From NCBI RefSeq assembly GCF_016865255.1, contig NZ_CP033381.1:2790001-2854000 (forward strand): DNA of 64,000 nucleotides. The letters run 5' to 3'. The position numbers were made by a program, and so were the translations under genes. The DNA is from Methylomonas sp. LW13 (GTDB taxonomy: Bacteria; Pseudomonadota; Gammaproteobacteria; Methylococcales; Methylomonadaceae). Positions 16,750 to 25,747 of the stretch are shown here, piece by piece; positions within the stretch are counted from its first letter, which is position 1, and each line of letters begins with the position of its first letter. The notes beneath the pieces were generated by a model. It ran no database searches. It was not told the DNA's origin and was given only the letters and a program-made list of their open reading frames with translations.

Positions 16750-18507
16750 TTACGATTTGCCTGTCGCGGTGCGTGTGGAATCAGCCAGCGGTAAGTCGAA
16801 GCGAAATTCGCTGCCGACACCCAGGGTGCTATCCACTTGCAAGCGGCCGCCATGCAACTGGGCGATCTTGCCAACTACGATTAGCCCGAAGCCGCCGCCG
16901 TCGGCGCGGGCACGGCGGGCCAGCGGTGAGTCCCAATCGCACAAAGTCGGCAGATATTCCGGCGCGATGCCGATGCCGGTATCGCGGACGGCCACCGTTA
17001 TCCGGCCGCGCGCCGGCCAGGCGTCCAGCCGCACTCGGCCGCCGGGTGGGGTGTGGCGTAAGGCGTTGTCGATCAGATTGGTCAGCAGGCGCTCGATCAG
17101 GCCAATGTCGGCGCTGACGAGAGGTAAGTCCGGGCGCAGTTCGGCTTGCAAGCTGACACCGCGCTGCTCGGCTTGCAGCCGGTATTTTTGGGCGACGTCC
17201 TGCAGCAATTCGGCGAGATTGAAGGGCTCGGGACTCAGGCTGGCGTCGTCGCATTCCAGCTTGGCCAGTTCGAACAGTTCCTGCGCCAGCCGGCTGACTT
17301 TTTCGGTCTGGCGCAGCGCGGTGTCCAGAAAATGCTGCTGTTCGGTGGCCGGCAAGGTATCGGCCTTGCGCTGCATGGTTTCGAGAAAAGCGCGTAACGC
17401 AGCCAACGGCGTGCGTAAATCGTGCGACATCGAAGCCACCAACTCGCGGCGTTCCTGGTCTTTTTGGCGCAGTTCGCCCAGTTGGCCGGCCAGTTGGGCG
17501 GCGCGAACGAAGGTATCGGCCAGTCTGCCCAATTCGTCGTTGCGGCCGGTCAGCGGCGAGGCAGCGAAATCGCCGTTGACCGCTCGTTCGCCGGCACCGG
17601 CCAAGGCCCGTAGCGGCCGCGACAGATTGCGGGCGATGACCACGCTGCCAGCCAGCGTCGTCAACAGGCCGAGCAGCAACACCCCGGCCGCCAGTAACAG
17701 CATATGGCGGTAGCCGGCGAAGGCATCGGTGAACTTGATTTGCAGCAATGCGGCGACGCCTTGATCGCCGCCGGCCGCCGGCAACGTCAGTATGCGGCCG
17801 AGGTAGCGGCCTTGCGCGGTATCGACCGTGGCCGCCAGCGCCCGGTTGGTCGAGCTGTGCAGCAAGGCCAGGGCCGCGTCCGGTGCCGACGCGGCCAGCA
17901 GGCGGCCGCCGTCGGCACTGAGTTCGGCCAAACCGATGTGCAGCGGCAATAGCGAGTTTTGCCGAAATCGGGCGATACGCTGCTCGTCGACAGCCTGCGC
18001 CACCGCCACCCAGCCCACCGGCAGCGGCGCCGACACCGGCACCAGCGCCCATTCCTGCAAGCGGCCGTCCAACACGCCGAACCAGACCAGTGAGCGGGTG
18101 GCGTCGGTGTTTGCCAAGGCTTGCGCATACGGAAACGGCTGGCCTTGCCACTGGCCGGCGCTATCGGCGAGCACCTGAAATTGTGGATCGATAAACAAGC
18201 CGCGTTGGGCGTGGATGCGCAGCAGCAGGTTTTCCAAGGCCGAGGCGATGGTGGCCGGGTCGCCGCCGGTGACGGTGCTGCGAAACCCAAAATCGGCGAC
18301 CAGCAAGCCGGCCTCGCCGGCGACTCGTTCGGCGCGTTCGACCAGCAGTTGCCGGAAGGCTTGCTCGGCGTAGCGCAAGTCCTGGTCGAGTTGGTGCAAC
18401 AGGTTGTCTCGCACCGCCACGTAAATGCACGCCACCGTCAGCGCCTGCACCGCGACGAACAGCGCCGCGAACAATAGAGCGATGCGGCTTTGGAAGCTCA
18501 GCGTCAT
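16750..18507 (-). CDS. membrane sensor histidine kinase (EnvZ/OmpR type)
   Basis: A 585-residue kinase. A first transmembrane segment (FAALFVAVQALTVACIYV) is followed by a periplasmic sensor domain of about 240 residues, a second transmembrane segment, a HAMP linker (RNLSRPLRALAGAGERAV), HisKA with the phospho-acceptor in MSHDLRTPLAALR, and an HATPase domain with N, G1 and G2 boxes (LTNLIDNALRHT, VRDTGIGIAPEY, GGGFGLIVVGKI). Its ATG overlaps the response-regulator stop by four bases. The GC-rich sequence produces long shadow frames on other strands. Confidence 0.92.
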   Translation of the reverse strand: MTLSFQSRIALLFAALFVAVQALTVACIYVAVRDNLLHQLDQDLRYAEQAFRQLLVERAERVAGEAGLLVADFGFRSTVTGGDPATIASALENLLLRIHAQRGLFIDPQFQVLADSAGQWQGQPFPYAQALANTDATRSLVWFGVLDGRLQEWALVPVSAPLPVGWVAVAQAVDEQRIARFRQNSLLPLHIGLAELSADGGRLLAASAPDAALALLHSSTNRALAATVDTAQGRYLGRILTLPAAGGDQGVAALLQIKFTDAFAGYRHMLLLAAGVLLLGLLTTLAGSVVIARNLSRPLRALAGAGERAVNGDFAASPLTGRNDELGRLADTFVRAAQLAGQLGELRQKDQERRELVASMSHDLRTPLAALRAFLETMQRKADTLPATEQQHFLDTALRQTEKVSRLAQELFELAKLECDDASLSPEPFNLAELLQDVAQKYRLQAEQRGVSLQAELRPDLPLVSADIGLIERLLTNLIDNALRHTPPGGRVRLDAWPARGRITVAVRDTGIGIAPEYLPTLCDWDSPLARRARADGGGFGLIVVGKIAQLHGGRLQVDSTLGVGSEFRFDLPLADSTRTATGKS

Positions 18508-19226
18508 GCGTCGGCGGTGTCCGCTTCGGCAAACTTGTAACCAACGCCCCACACCGTCAGTATTCGCGCCGGTTTGGCCGGATCGGCTTCGATTTTGGCG
18601 CGTAAGCGATTGATGTGGGAGTTGACGGTATGTTCGTAGCCGTCGTGGTTGTAGCCCCAGACCTGGTTCAACAGTTCCAGCCGGGTGAACATACGGCCCG
18701 GATGGCGAGCGAAGAAATGCAGCAAGTCGAATTCGCGGGCGGTCAGCGCCAGCGTTTGGCCGTCCAAAACCACCGTGCGGCTTTGCACATCGATCCGCAA
18801 ACCGTGAGCGACCAGAACGGCATCTGCTTGAATGGCGATGGGTTCACTCAACGCCGCCACCCGCCGCAACAGCGCCCGTACTCTAGCGACCACCTCGGCC
18901 AATGCAAACGGTTTGACGATGTAGTCGTCGGCGCCCATTTCCAAACCCACCACCCGTTGCACGTCGCTGGATTTGGAACTGACGATGATGATGGGGGTAT
19001 AAACCGGCCCAGCCCGCACCCGCCGGCAAATTTCCAAGCCGTCCACACCGGGCAGCATGACGTCCAGCAGCAACAAGTCGTAACGATTGCCGGCAATCGC
19101 GGCCAGCGCGGCCTCGCCGTCGGCCGCCCAATCCACACTGTAGCCTTCCTCGCGCAAATTGGCGGCCAGCAGGCCGGCAATGTCGGGATCGTCTTCGACC
19201 AGGAGCAGGTGTTTCGTAGGCGGCAT
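18504..19226 (-). CDS. OmpR/PhoB-family response regulator
   Basis: A 240-residue regulator. The receiver domain has the acidic pocket VEDDP, phosphorylation site Asp55 in LLLLDVMLPG, and Lys in VKPFALAE. The C-terminal winged-helix domain carries LTAREFDLLHFFARHPG and the wing region HTVNSHINRLRAKI. It is the first gene of an operon with the kinase, porin and cupredoxin genes and probably activates it in response to a periplasmic, possibly metal, signal. Confidence 0.93.
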   Translation of the reverse strand: MPPTKHLLLVEDDPDIAGLLAANLREEGYSVDWAADGEAALAAIAGNRYDLLLLDVMLPGVDGLEICRRVRAGPVYTPIIIVSSKSSDVQRVVGLEMGADDYIVKPFALAEVVARVRALLRRVAALSEPIAIQADAVLVAHGLRIDVQSRTVVLDGQTLALTAREFDLLHFFARHPGRMFTRLELLNQVWGYNHDGYEHTVNSHINRLRAKIEADPAKPARILTVWGVGYKFAEADTADA

Positions 19227-19437
19227 GGTTGGCGGTTTTAGACAAAATAAAGCTGATTATCGGCCAAGCGGAGCCGTAAATCTAATCACGAAATTATCAC
19301 GGCGGCATCAGTTCTCGACAAATTCGCCGAATTTGCCAACCAAACGTTAAGAAATGGGAACGAGCCCGAGCGGCCGCATGCACTGGGCAAGCACATGACG
19401 AATGCGCGGGTAAACCAAATGCCGTCTCGCACTTGGC

Positions 19438-19794
19438 TTATCGATCCGCGGCGTTTGGGAGTGTCATGCTTCTCGCCAGTTCGACGAGCTTGCAAACCGT
19501 TCGCCAATTGCGGCCGATCATCGCCACACCAAGGCGCTTTTCGGCCTGGGCCGCCAGTTTCGAGCGGCCGATTCCTTCCGGTGCATGCAGGTAGAAAACT
19601 AGATCGATCAGACTAAACCGTTCGCTGTCTTTCTAGATGGCAGCCAGCGCGGCCAGGTCGGGGTTGGCCGGTGCGGACAGCAAAAAATTCAGGTGCAATG
19701 TATCGGGCTGGGTTTCCGCGTCGGGAAAGGGATAGGTCCGCACGGCCTGTTCCAGTTCCGCTAGTTCCAGCAATACTAACTGCGGCTCGATCTG
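19438..19794 (-). pseudogene. DUF1697 protein remnant (5'-truncated, internal stop)
   Basis: Read on the minus strand, this stretch encodes the C-terminal two thirds of a DUF1697 protein: LVLLELAELEQAVRTYPFP, then LVFYLHAPEGIGRSKLAAQ, then EKRLGVAMIGRNWRTVCKL. The phrases YLHxPxGIGRSKL and RNWRTV are diagnostic. A TAG at 19633-19635 interrupts the frame, and the N-terminal ALLRGIN part is missing upstream of a TAA at 19795-19797. The flanks (19227-19437 and 19798-19926) show no other gene. Confidence 0.75.
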
Positions 19795-19926
19795 TTAGCG
19801 TTGTTTTATTGCACGCAGATTCGAATTACTAAAAATGCTCAGCTAGTTTATCGTTTGATCGGCACTATAGCTTCTGTTAGCATCCCATCATGATTAACGT
19901 CCTCCCAACCCTGCTGGCTATTATTA

Positions 19927-19991
19927 CCACCATTTCAACAATGGTGGGTTAGCACGTTTACTTTCTACTGCAACCCGCCCTGAGGCGGGTT
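19927..19991. other. two adjacent perfect hairpins before the NTF2-like gene
   Basis: CCACCATT-TCAAC-AATGGTGG at 19927-19947 and AACCCGCC-CTGA-GGCGGGTT at 19972-19991 are both perfect 8-bp stems. Neither has a strong T-run. They could be terminators, a leader structure of the gene at 20038, or a recombination relic. Confidence 0.5.
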
Positions 19992-20037
19992 CAATATTGC
20001 CTGTCTCTTGGTGCCTTAACCTACCAAGGAGATCGAT

Positions 20038-20436
20038 ATGGCTTACCATCCACTTAAACAAATTATCGAAGCTGCTGACAAAGCAATCACTGAAGAGGAC
20101 TTCGTTACCTTGATGGCTTTCTACGCAGACAATGCAACGCTCGTCATCAAGCCAGGCTTGATTGCTACAGGCAAGGAACAAATCCATAAGGCGTTCCTCG
20201 CGATCACCGAATATTTCAACCATAGTCTTGTGGTCAAACAAGGCGCGATGCATGTCATTCAGAGCGGAAATACGGCTCTAGTGATCATGGAAACCGTTCT
20301 GGAAACGGCGGATGCTGCCGGTGTAGCGAATTGCATGTCAAGGCGCGCCACCTATGTCTTTCGGGAAGACCCTGTCGGCAAGTGGCTTTGTGTTATCGAT
20401 AATTCGTATGGCACTGACTTACTGGGAGCCATATAA
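20038..20436 (+). CDS. SnoaL/NTF2-like (DUF4440-type) protein
   Basis: A 132-residue alpha+beta cone-fold protein. The N-terminal helix pair (IIEAADKAITEEDFVTLMAFYADNATLVIKPG), the GKEQIHKAFLAI helix and the final sheet with WLCVIDNSYG match SnoaL-like/YybH-type proteins, a fold used for small-molecule isomerases or ligand binding. A strong AAGGAGAT site precedes the ATG. It is followed after one base by an ATPase gene; the two probably form one unit. Confidence 0.8.
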   Translation: MAYHPLKQIIEAADKAITEEDFVTLMAFYADNATLVIKPGLIATGKEQIHKAFLAITEYFNHSLVVKQGAMHVIQSGNTALVIMETVLETADAAGVANCMSRRATYVFREDPVGKWLCVIDNSYGTDLLGAI

Positions 20437-20437
20437 A

Positions 20438-20923
20438 ATGCCAAAGCTACTGCCAACATTGCATCTGCTCTGCGGAAAAATCGCCTCTGGCAAATCGACA
20501 TTGGCAAAGGAACTGGCCAAGACGCCGGACACGGTGATCCTCAGCGAGGACACTTGGCTTGTACATCTATATCCAGACGACATCAAGACTGTGGCGGACT
20601 ATGTTCGATGTGCTTCGAATTTGCGTGACGCGATCGGTCCACACGTGACCGATTTGCTTCGAATAGGTGTGTCCGTGGTATTGGATTTTCCAGCCAACAC
20701 CGTCGCAAACCGAAAATGGATGAGATCTCTTATCGACAGAGCCGAATCAAGGCATGTGTTGCATTTTCTTGATGTATCGGACGACAAATGCTTGACACGT
20801 TTACGTGCGAGAAACGCGTCTGGCACTCACGCTTTTGTAGTGGCTGATACCGAATTTGACCTAATCACAAGTTTCTTCGTCGCCCCTCAGCAGGAAGAGG
20901 GGTTCAACATTATTCGATATTAG
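20438..20923 (+). CDS. P-loop AAA-type ATPase/kinase
   Basis: A 161-residue P-loop protein. The Walker A motif GKIASGKST is near residues 13-21, then a LSEDTW segment follows, and VVLDFPANT probably serves as Walker B. The size and layout match small zeta-toxin/chloramphenicol-phosphotransferase-like kinases annotated as AAA family ATPases. The frame extends further upstream inside the NTF2-like gene, but the ATG at 20438, one base after that stop, fits both coupling and the family start. Confidence 0.75.
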   Translation: MPKLLPTLHLLCGKIASGKSTLAKELAKTPDTVILSEDTWLVHLYPDDIKTVADYVRCASNLRDAIGPHVTDLLRIGVSVVLDFPANTVANRKWMRSLIDRAESRHVLHFLDVSDDKCLTRLRARNASGTHAFVVADTEFDLITSFFVAPQQEEGFNIIRY

Positions 20924-20933
20924 GTGTTCTGAA

Positions 20934-21305
20934 TCAGTCTAAATGACGTATCACTGTCGTGTCCGTTTTGCTTTTGCGTTTTTTACGTTGGGCTCTACGC
21001 GCGGCGTCGTACGAGCGCCGCGCCCACAGAACGGCCTGCTCCCGGTCTTCCATAAACTCGGCCGGCGCTTGGTAATATGACATTTTCGTCATTTTGCCTT
21101 CCCGCTGATATTCGAATGGCGCAAGCCCCTGTTCCTCGAAAAATTTGGCATTCTCGGCATCCGCCTTGAGATACAGAGTATCGTCCGCCACCAGCGCGAA
21201 CATCAAGCCATCGTGGTAGACACCATAGCCCCCAAACATCTTACGGATCTGAATGGTGCCGAACAGTTCGAACATTTCGGGCAGATAGGCGATAAATTCA
21301 CTCAT
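20934..21305 (-). CDS. TfoX/Sxy N-terminal domain protein
   Basis: A 123-residue protein consisting of the TfoX N-terminal domain only: IQIRKMFGGYGVYHDGLMFALVADDTLYLKAD is the diagnostic stretch, followed by a Lys/Arg-rich tail. Single-domain members are widespread and not proven competence regulators. The ATG at 21305 has an AAGG eight bases away; the ATG two codons upstream is too close to it. It is convergent with the ATPase gene, ten bases apart. Confidence 0.85.
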   Translation of the reverse strand: MSEFIAYLPEMFELFGTIQIRKMFGGYGVYHDGLMFALVADDTLYLKADAENAKFFEEQGLAPFEYQREGKMTKMSYYQAPAEFMEDREQAVLWARRSYDAARRAQRKKRKSKTDTTVIRHLD

Positions 21306-21389
21306 CGGCATACCTTATTGCTGGATGATGGCAAGCTTGAGAACACTCATTAAACCCTAACTGGCAACTGTTAATCCTAAAGGTTTTGC

Positions 21390-23165
21390 TCATTTCTTCC
21401 GCAATAAATACCCGGAATAAGCCACAAATTCTTGACCATTAATCGTCTCCAGCCGCACGGTTTCCTGCATGCCCCGCCCCAGCCCAAGAATGACGGCGGC
21501 GTTTTCCGATACCGGTGCAATCGGGAGGGTCAGATTATTCAGGTCGAATGTGGGAATGGAATACTCCAGCATCAAAAAACCGTCCCGCTCGCGTAGCGCG
21601 CATTTTTCCGGAACCATCGCCTCGCCTTCGGCAAGATTCACAATCTCGTATTCACCCAGACGGCTACGCATGGCGGCGGGAATCGGTACGGGTTGGATTT
21701 TCTCGCCCAATACAAAGGTTTGGCCGTGCCAATGGGCCAACGCCAGATCATGGCCGTCGACATGCCGTATCGACAAGCCAACCTCGGCCAGCTGCTTTGG
21801 TTGTATTGGAATCAAGCCCAGCAGTTTGTAGCGAATGCCGAATTTGCCATCGTCCCTGCCGACCAAATCCATACTGCTGCCGTTCAGTTCGGTGACCAAG
21901 GTGTCGCCATCGGCTGTTAACTTGATGTAGCCTAACGCGGTTGCATACTGCCCTGCCCCCAATTGTTGCTCTTGCGCGGTTAAGCCGCGTGTTTCGATTT
22001 CAGGCGTTTCGGCGTCCTCCAGCAGCGGCTGGCCGGTTTTTATCGCAACCGCCAGTTTTAGTGCCTTATCGGTGACTTTGTCGATCGAGTCGCCGGTGGG
22101 CGGGGAATTCGCCAGCACGACCACGCCTAGCTTGTGTTCCGGCAGCACCGTCAGCAGGCTACGGTGAAAAAGCGTTGCTCCGCCGTGTGCGGCCACATCG
22201 CCGATACCGGGCTTGCTGGTCAAGAACCAGCCCAAACCGATTTTATTGCCCACATCCAGCGCCACATCCTGGTTTTGCTGGCGCAGCATTTCATTTAGGG
22301 TTTCCGGCTTCAATAGTTGCCGGCCATTGGCTTTGCCGTCCGCCAAGACCATGGCGATAAAACGGCTTAGATCCAAAACATCGGCATTCAAGCCGCCGGC
22401 CGGCATATCGCGCAGTGCCACTTCGGCCTTTTCCTGATCACTCTTATAGGCTTTGGAAGTCAGTTCTCCCGATATGCCCGGCGCAAATGCCGCATTGGTC
22501 ATACCAAGCGGTTTTAACAGCTGCCGGTCGGCATAACGGCTGAAATCCTCGCCGGTCAGCCGTTCCAACATCGTCCCTAATAAAGTGATGCCCAGATTCG
22601 AATAGGCCCAGATGCGATTGGGCGGATAGGCGGCGTATTCGTCTTTCAGCGTGTCGACCAGCTGACTGAACGGCGCCGGGTTGTTAGTCCACATGCCATT
22701 GCCTCTATCACCCGGCAAACCGGAATGATGGGTCATGATGTTGCGCGGCGTTATCGGTCCGGCATCCTGGAAGCGACTTTTGATGGCAAAATTCGGCAGA
22801 TAGGTTTGTAGCGGCTGATCAATATCCAGCTTGCCCTGCTCCGCCAGTTGCATGACCAGCGTATCGGTGAAGAGCTTGGAGATGGAGCCGGTTCGATAAA
22901 CCGTTTCCGGTGTGGCGACAATCCGGTTGTCTTGATCGGCATAACCAAAACCTTGCGCCCAAACGACCTGCTGATCGTCGACCACGGCAATACTCAAACC
23001 TTCCACGTCCTGTTCGGACATTTCCTGTTCAATCAACCATGTTAGATGAGTCTTGAGGTAGCTGTAATCGCCGCGTGCTACGTTATTCGATTTTAGCGGC
23101 GGCGAACCGGCGCAAGCGCTGAGCAAAAGCAATATCGCGCTTAAACAAGTCAAATAGGTTTTCAT
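21390..23165 (-). CDS. serine hydrolase lipoprotein (class C beta-lactamase-fold)
   Basis: A 591-residue lipoprotein precursor with the lipobox LSAC (Cys18). The beta-lactamase/DD-peptidase domain has SxxK at Ser94-Lys97 (TGSISKLF), the YxN motif in IWAYSNLG and a HGG motif in VAAHGGATLFH. A C-terminal region of about 230 residues follows, rich in beta structure, as in esterase/D-aminopeptidase-like relatives. It is probably an envelope esterase or peptidase facing the periplasm. The Lrp remnant lies upstream. Confidence 0.85.
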   Translation of the reverse strand: MKTYLTCLSAILLLLSACAGSPPLKSNNVARGDYSYLKTHLTWLIEQEMSEQDVEGLSIAVVDDQQVVWAQGFGYADQDNRIVATPETVYRTGSISKLFTDTLVMQLAEQGKLDIDQPLQTYLPNFAIKSRFQDAGPITPRNIMTHHSGLPGDRGNGMWTNNPAPFSQLVDTLKDEYAAYPPNRIWAYSNLGITLLGTMLERLTGEDFSRYADRQLLKPLGMTNAAFAPGISGELTSKAYKSDQEKAEVALRDMPAGGLNADVLDLSRFIAMVLADGKANGRQLLKPETLNEMLRQQNQDVALDVGNKIGLGWFLTSKPGIGDVAAHGGATLFHRSLLTVLPEHKLGVVVLANSPPTGDSIDKVTDKALKLAVAIKTGQPLLEDAETPEIETRGLTAQEQQLGAGQYATALGYIKLTADGDTLVTELNGSSMDLVGRDDGKFGIRYKLLGLIPIQPKQLAEVGLSIRHVDGHDLALAHWHGQTFVLGEKIQPVPIPAAMRSRLGEYEIVNLAEGEAMVPEKCALRERDGFLMLEYSIPTFDLNNLTLPIAPVSENAAVILGLGRGMQETVRLETINGQEFVAYSGYLLRKK

Positions 23166-23509
23166 CTGATCCTTGAAGGGGTGGTCATCAATTAGTCGGC
23201 CAGCAAGATTACAAGCCGTGTGTTTGCTGCTTTGAGGCTGTTACCGGAGCTGATTTTAGTGGGTGGATGGTATTAGGCGAGCCGATTGCAGTCAAACGTT
23301 TTGACAGAGCTGCCTTGAGCCTACGCGAAGGCAGACTCTTGCATTGGAAGTAGTTGCGCGTTGAATGATAATTGCGGCGTTCATTTTTTGTGTAACGGTT
23401 TGAGTCAGTGATTTGCCATGTTTGCAAACTCTGCCCAGCAGTGGATTCGGAATGATCATGGCCCACCCCCCACCGGAAACGCCGTCTTATCCACGACCCG
23501 CCGTAACAA

Positions 23510-23815
23510 GAAGCTACGGTCGCGCCGGGAATGCCGGCAACCACCGCCTCGAATGTGTTGAAACGTTCCGACGTGTGTTGGTCTATCGGAATGTGGCTCA
23601 AGGCCATCAGTGTCAGACCCAAGGCTTTGGCATCCAACAAGGCCCGATAGCCGACGCTCAGGCGCCCTCCTCCACCGCTCGCACCCGCCGCAGGCAGGGT
23701 GATGCCGACAGGCCTATGCGGTCGGCCAGTTCCTGTTTGCTGATGAGGCCGTCGGCTTGCAGTCTGACCGCGTCGCCCGGCGCACTGTTTAGCGGCGTCA
23801 ATCGCTTATCGGTCG
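23510..23815 (-). pseudogene. Lrp/AsnC-family regulator remnant (frameshifted)
   Basis: The minus strand encodes an Lrp-type helix-turn-helix, LQADGLISKQELADRIGLSA then PCLRRVRAVEEGA and a stop, and in another frame the linker and ligand-domain start LDAKALGLTLMALSHI, IDQHTSERFNTFEAVVAGIPG. Both are diagnostic of Lrp/AsnC regulators. The frame breaks at the RAVEEGA junction, and after GIPG the domain degenerates. The 23166-23509 stretch between it and the hydrolase gene shows no other gene. Confidence 0.7.
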
Positions 23816-23897
23816 ACTAAAAACAGCCCCCCGTCACTACGGTTTTCGGTTAGCGACAGACAATATCAACGACTTTGCTCATCTCTGCAATTTCATT

Positions 23898-24780
23898 GGG
23901 GGCTGTTGCCATTTTGTCATAATCCCTTTGAAAATCGATTGGCGAGCCATATTGATTGAGTTTTCAATCAAACGATAGCTAGCGAATGCCACGCCAACTG
24001 CTTACAGATACCCACTGGGAAAAGCTAAAAACGATTATGTTGAGTTTCAGCATTTACGACAAACCCGGTCTTCGGCAAACGGTCGAAGGGATTTTTTATC
24101 GCTTGCGTGTTGGCTGCCCTTGGCGAGACTTGCCCGTCGCTTTTGGCAAGTGGAATGCCGTGTACAAGCGCTTCAATGCCTGGTCACTGCAAGAAAAGCT
24201 GAGGGGTATCTTTCAGGCGCTAGTGATTGAGCCTGATTTGGAATGGCTATTTATTGATGGCAGCATTATTAAAGCCCATCAACACAGTAGCGGCGGCGCC
24301 CATGAAAATCCAACAGCCATCGGGAAATCGGTCGCAGGCAACACGACCAAAATCCATATGGCGGTTGATGCCGGTGGACTTCCCATCCAGTTCTCGATTA
24401 CGGGGGGCGAAGTACATGACTGCAAAGAAGCGCCGGAATTTGTGGCCAAGCTCCCCCAGGCGGGCTACATGATTGCAGACAAAGGGTATGACAGCGAGCC
24501 GTTACGGATTCAAATTCGAGACCAAGGCACAGTCCCCATCATCCCAAGAAAACAAAATTCAATAGTCGGGAATGAGGAAATGGACTGGTGTCTCTATAAA
24601 TATCGCCACCTCGTTGAAAACGTATTTGCGCGACTGAAACATTTTAGAGCTATTGCCACCCGATATGACAAACTAAAACGCAATTTTGAAGGTGCTATCG
24701 CCCTGGCTTGTGCATTTATCTGGGTGTCCATTTTTATTAGACCACTACATGGTTACCGATGTAAAAAGGCAACAGCCCCT
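23898..24780 (+). mobile_element. IS5-family insertion sequence
   Basis: Terminal inverted repeats GGGGCTGTTGCC (left, near 23898-23910) and its complement GGCAACAGCCCC (right, near 24768-24780) bound a single transposase gene; total about 0.88 kb, typical of the IS427/IS1031 groups of IS5. A further copy of the end sequence, AACAGCCCC, lies in inverse orientation at 23822. It marks the left side of the mobile region. Confidence 0.8.
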
Positions 24781-24873
24781 ATCATTCAACCTAACCATCT
24801 CCCGCAACCTACCCGCCAAAAACCGCCGTTCCTATTCCTGTCTGGTCAATATCGAGGCTTGCTTGGGTTGTAG
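23986..24873 (+). CDS. IS5-family transposase
   Basis: A 295-residue DDE transposase. DDE residues are in the LFIDGSIIKAHQHSSG segment, the MIADKGYDSE segment and the C-terminal YKYRHLVENVFARLKHFRAI segment (Y-x2-R-x3-E-x6-K signature). Relatives usually stop soon after the LACAFIWL-like helix; here the frame runs about 45 codons further, through the right inverted repeat and into flanking DNA, adding an unrelated proline-rich tail. The core looks intact. Confidence 0.9.
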   Translation: MPRQLLTDTHWEKLKTIMLSFSIYDKPGLRQTVEGIFYRLRVGCPWRDLPVAFGKWNAVYKRFNAWSLQEKLRGIFQALVIEPDLEWLFIDGSIIKAHQHSSGGAHENPTAIGKSVAGNTTKIHMAVDAGGLPIQFSITGGEVHDCKEAPEFVAKLPQAGYMIADKGYDSEPLRIQIRDQGTVPIIPRKQNSIVGNEEMDWCLYKYRHLVENVFARLKHFRAIATRYDKLKRNFEGAIALACAFIWVSIFIRPLHGYRCKKATAPIIQPNHLPQPTRQKPPFLFLSGQYRGLLGL

Positions 24874-25081
24874 AACGATGGTTTGTCTTTCACCTATTTG
24901 ACGGTCAGTATGATAGGGGCGCTCCGGGTAACAAGGATTCCTTCCGTTCATAAGATTAAGTAAAAAAACAAGGCCAAATTCAGAGGATGGGCGAAAAACA
25001 GCTTAAAGAGTGGTTTTTCGAACATATAGAATTTTTGGCATCGTCGTAAACTCGCCTCAAGACCATTATGGCGAGCTTGCG

Positions 25082-25729
25082 ATGTTCATTGTTCCTTCAA
25101 AAAATCTTAAGCATAAGTTTCCATTTCAAAACGTTGTTAAGCATCTTCGGATTGGCATGATGGGCGGCTTTTGCATCATCAGCCAACCCATGGAATCAAT
25201 GGCTGCTGATTCCATTCAAGCGAATGGCAACAACCAACAGTCCCTGGCATCAAACACTAAATTACAAAACACGCTGTGGGGGCAAGTAGGTCGTAGGCAT
25301 CGCATTGATCCCTATATTCTGTATGCCGTTGCGCTCACGGAATCGCGAAAAAACGGCGCACAGAATCGAGTCATACCCTGGCCCTGGGCCATCAATAACG
25401 CAGGCAACGTCTTTATTCCCGGCAGTCAGCAGGAGGCAGAAGCCTTACTCAATCAAATGTTGGAGCAAGGCAAGCGCAATATCGACGTCGGCATTATGCA
25501 GGTGAATCTGCGATGGCATGGCCACCGTGTTGCGAAACCAGAGCAACTCTTGATACCAGGCACCAATCTCGAAATCGGCGCAAGCATACTCTCCGAGGCC
25601 ATCCAATCAGTGCTTGACAATCTTGCACATGGCATAGGCCGATATTACAGTTGGAAAAACGAGCCGGCCGCCATCCAGTATGGGCAAAAAGTGATTGCCT
25701 TGGCTGATCAGATCCGAGCGATTCTTTAG
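25082..25729 (+). CDS. lytic transglycosylase (SLT domain), conjugative-element type
   Basis: A protein of about 215 residues with an N-terminal hydrophobic export segment (residues 21-42). The SLT domain follows with the catalytic Glu87 in YAVALTESRKNG and the GIMQVNLRWHG motif. It would open peptidoglycan for the mating apparatus. It stands directly before setD/setC-like genes, the same neighbourhood as in SXT/R391 and IncA/C elements as I recall. An alternative start lies 24 codons upstream (25010). In the 300 bp before it there is only a possible 20-codon frame (24988-25050) and promoter sequence. Confidence 0.8.
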   Translation: MFIVPSKNLKHKFPFQNVVKHLRIGMMGGFCIISQPMESMAADSIQANGNNQQSLASNTKLQNTLWGQVGRRHRIDPYILYAVALTESRKNGAQNRVIPWPWAINNAGNVFIPGSQQEAEALLNQMLEQGKRNIDVGIMQVNLRWHGHRVAKPEQLLIPGTNLEIGASILSEAIQSVLDNLAHGIGRYYSWKNEPAAIQYGQKVIALADQIRAIL

Positions 25730-25747
25730 TCCATCAAGGATTCCTGA

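Noticed and set aside
16829..18151. Long open frame (440 codons) shifted relative to the histidine kinase
   Set aside because: Arg/Ala/Pro-rich translation without any domain, fully inside a well-supported kinase gene; a shadow of GC-rich coding DNA.
19927..20037. Hairpins and TTAAC/GTTAG strings resembling an attC site
   Set aside because: The core-like sequences are in the wrong order for attC.
24988..25050. Possible 20-codon gene after IS5 (MGEKQLKEW...)
   Set aside because: It has an AGAGG in front, but too short and not recognised; not reported as a gene.
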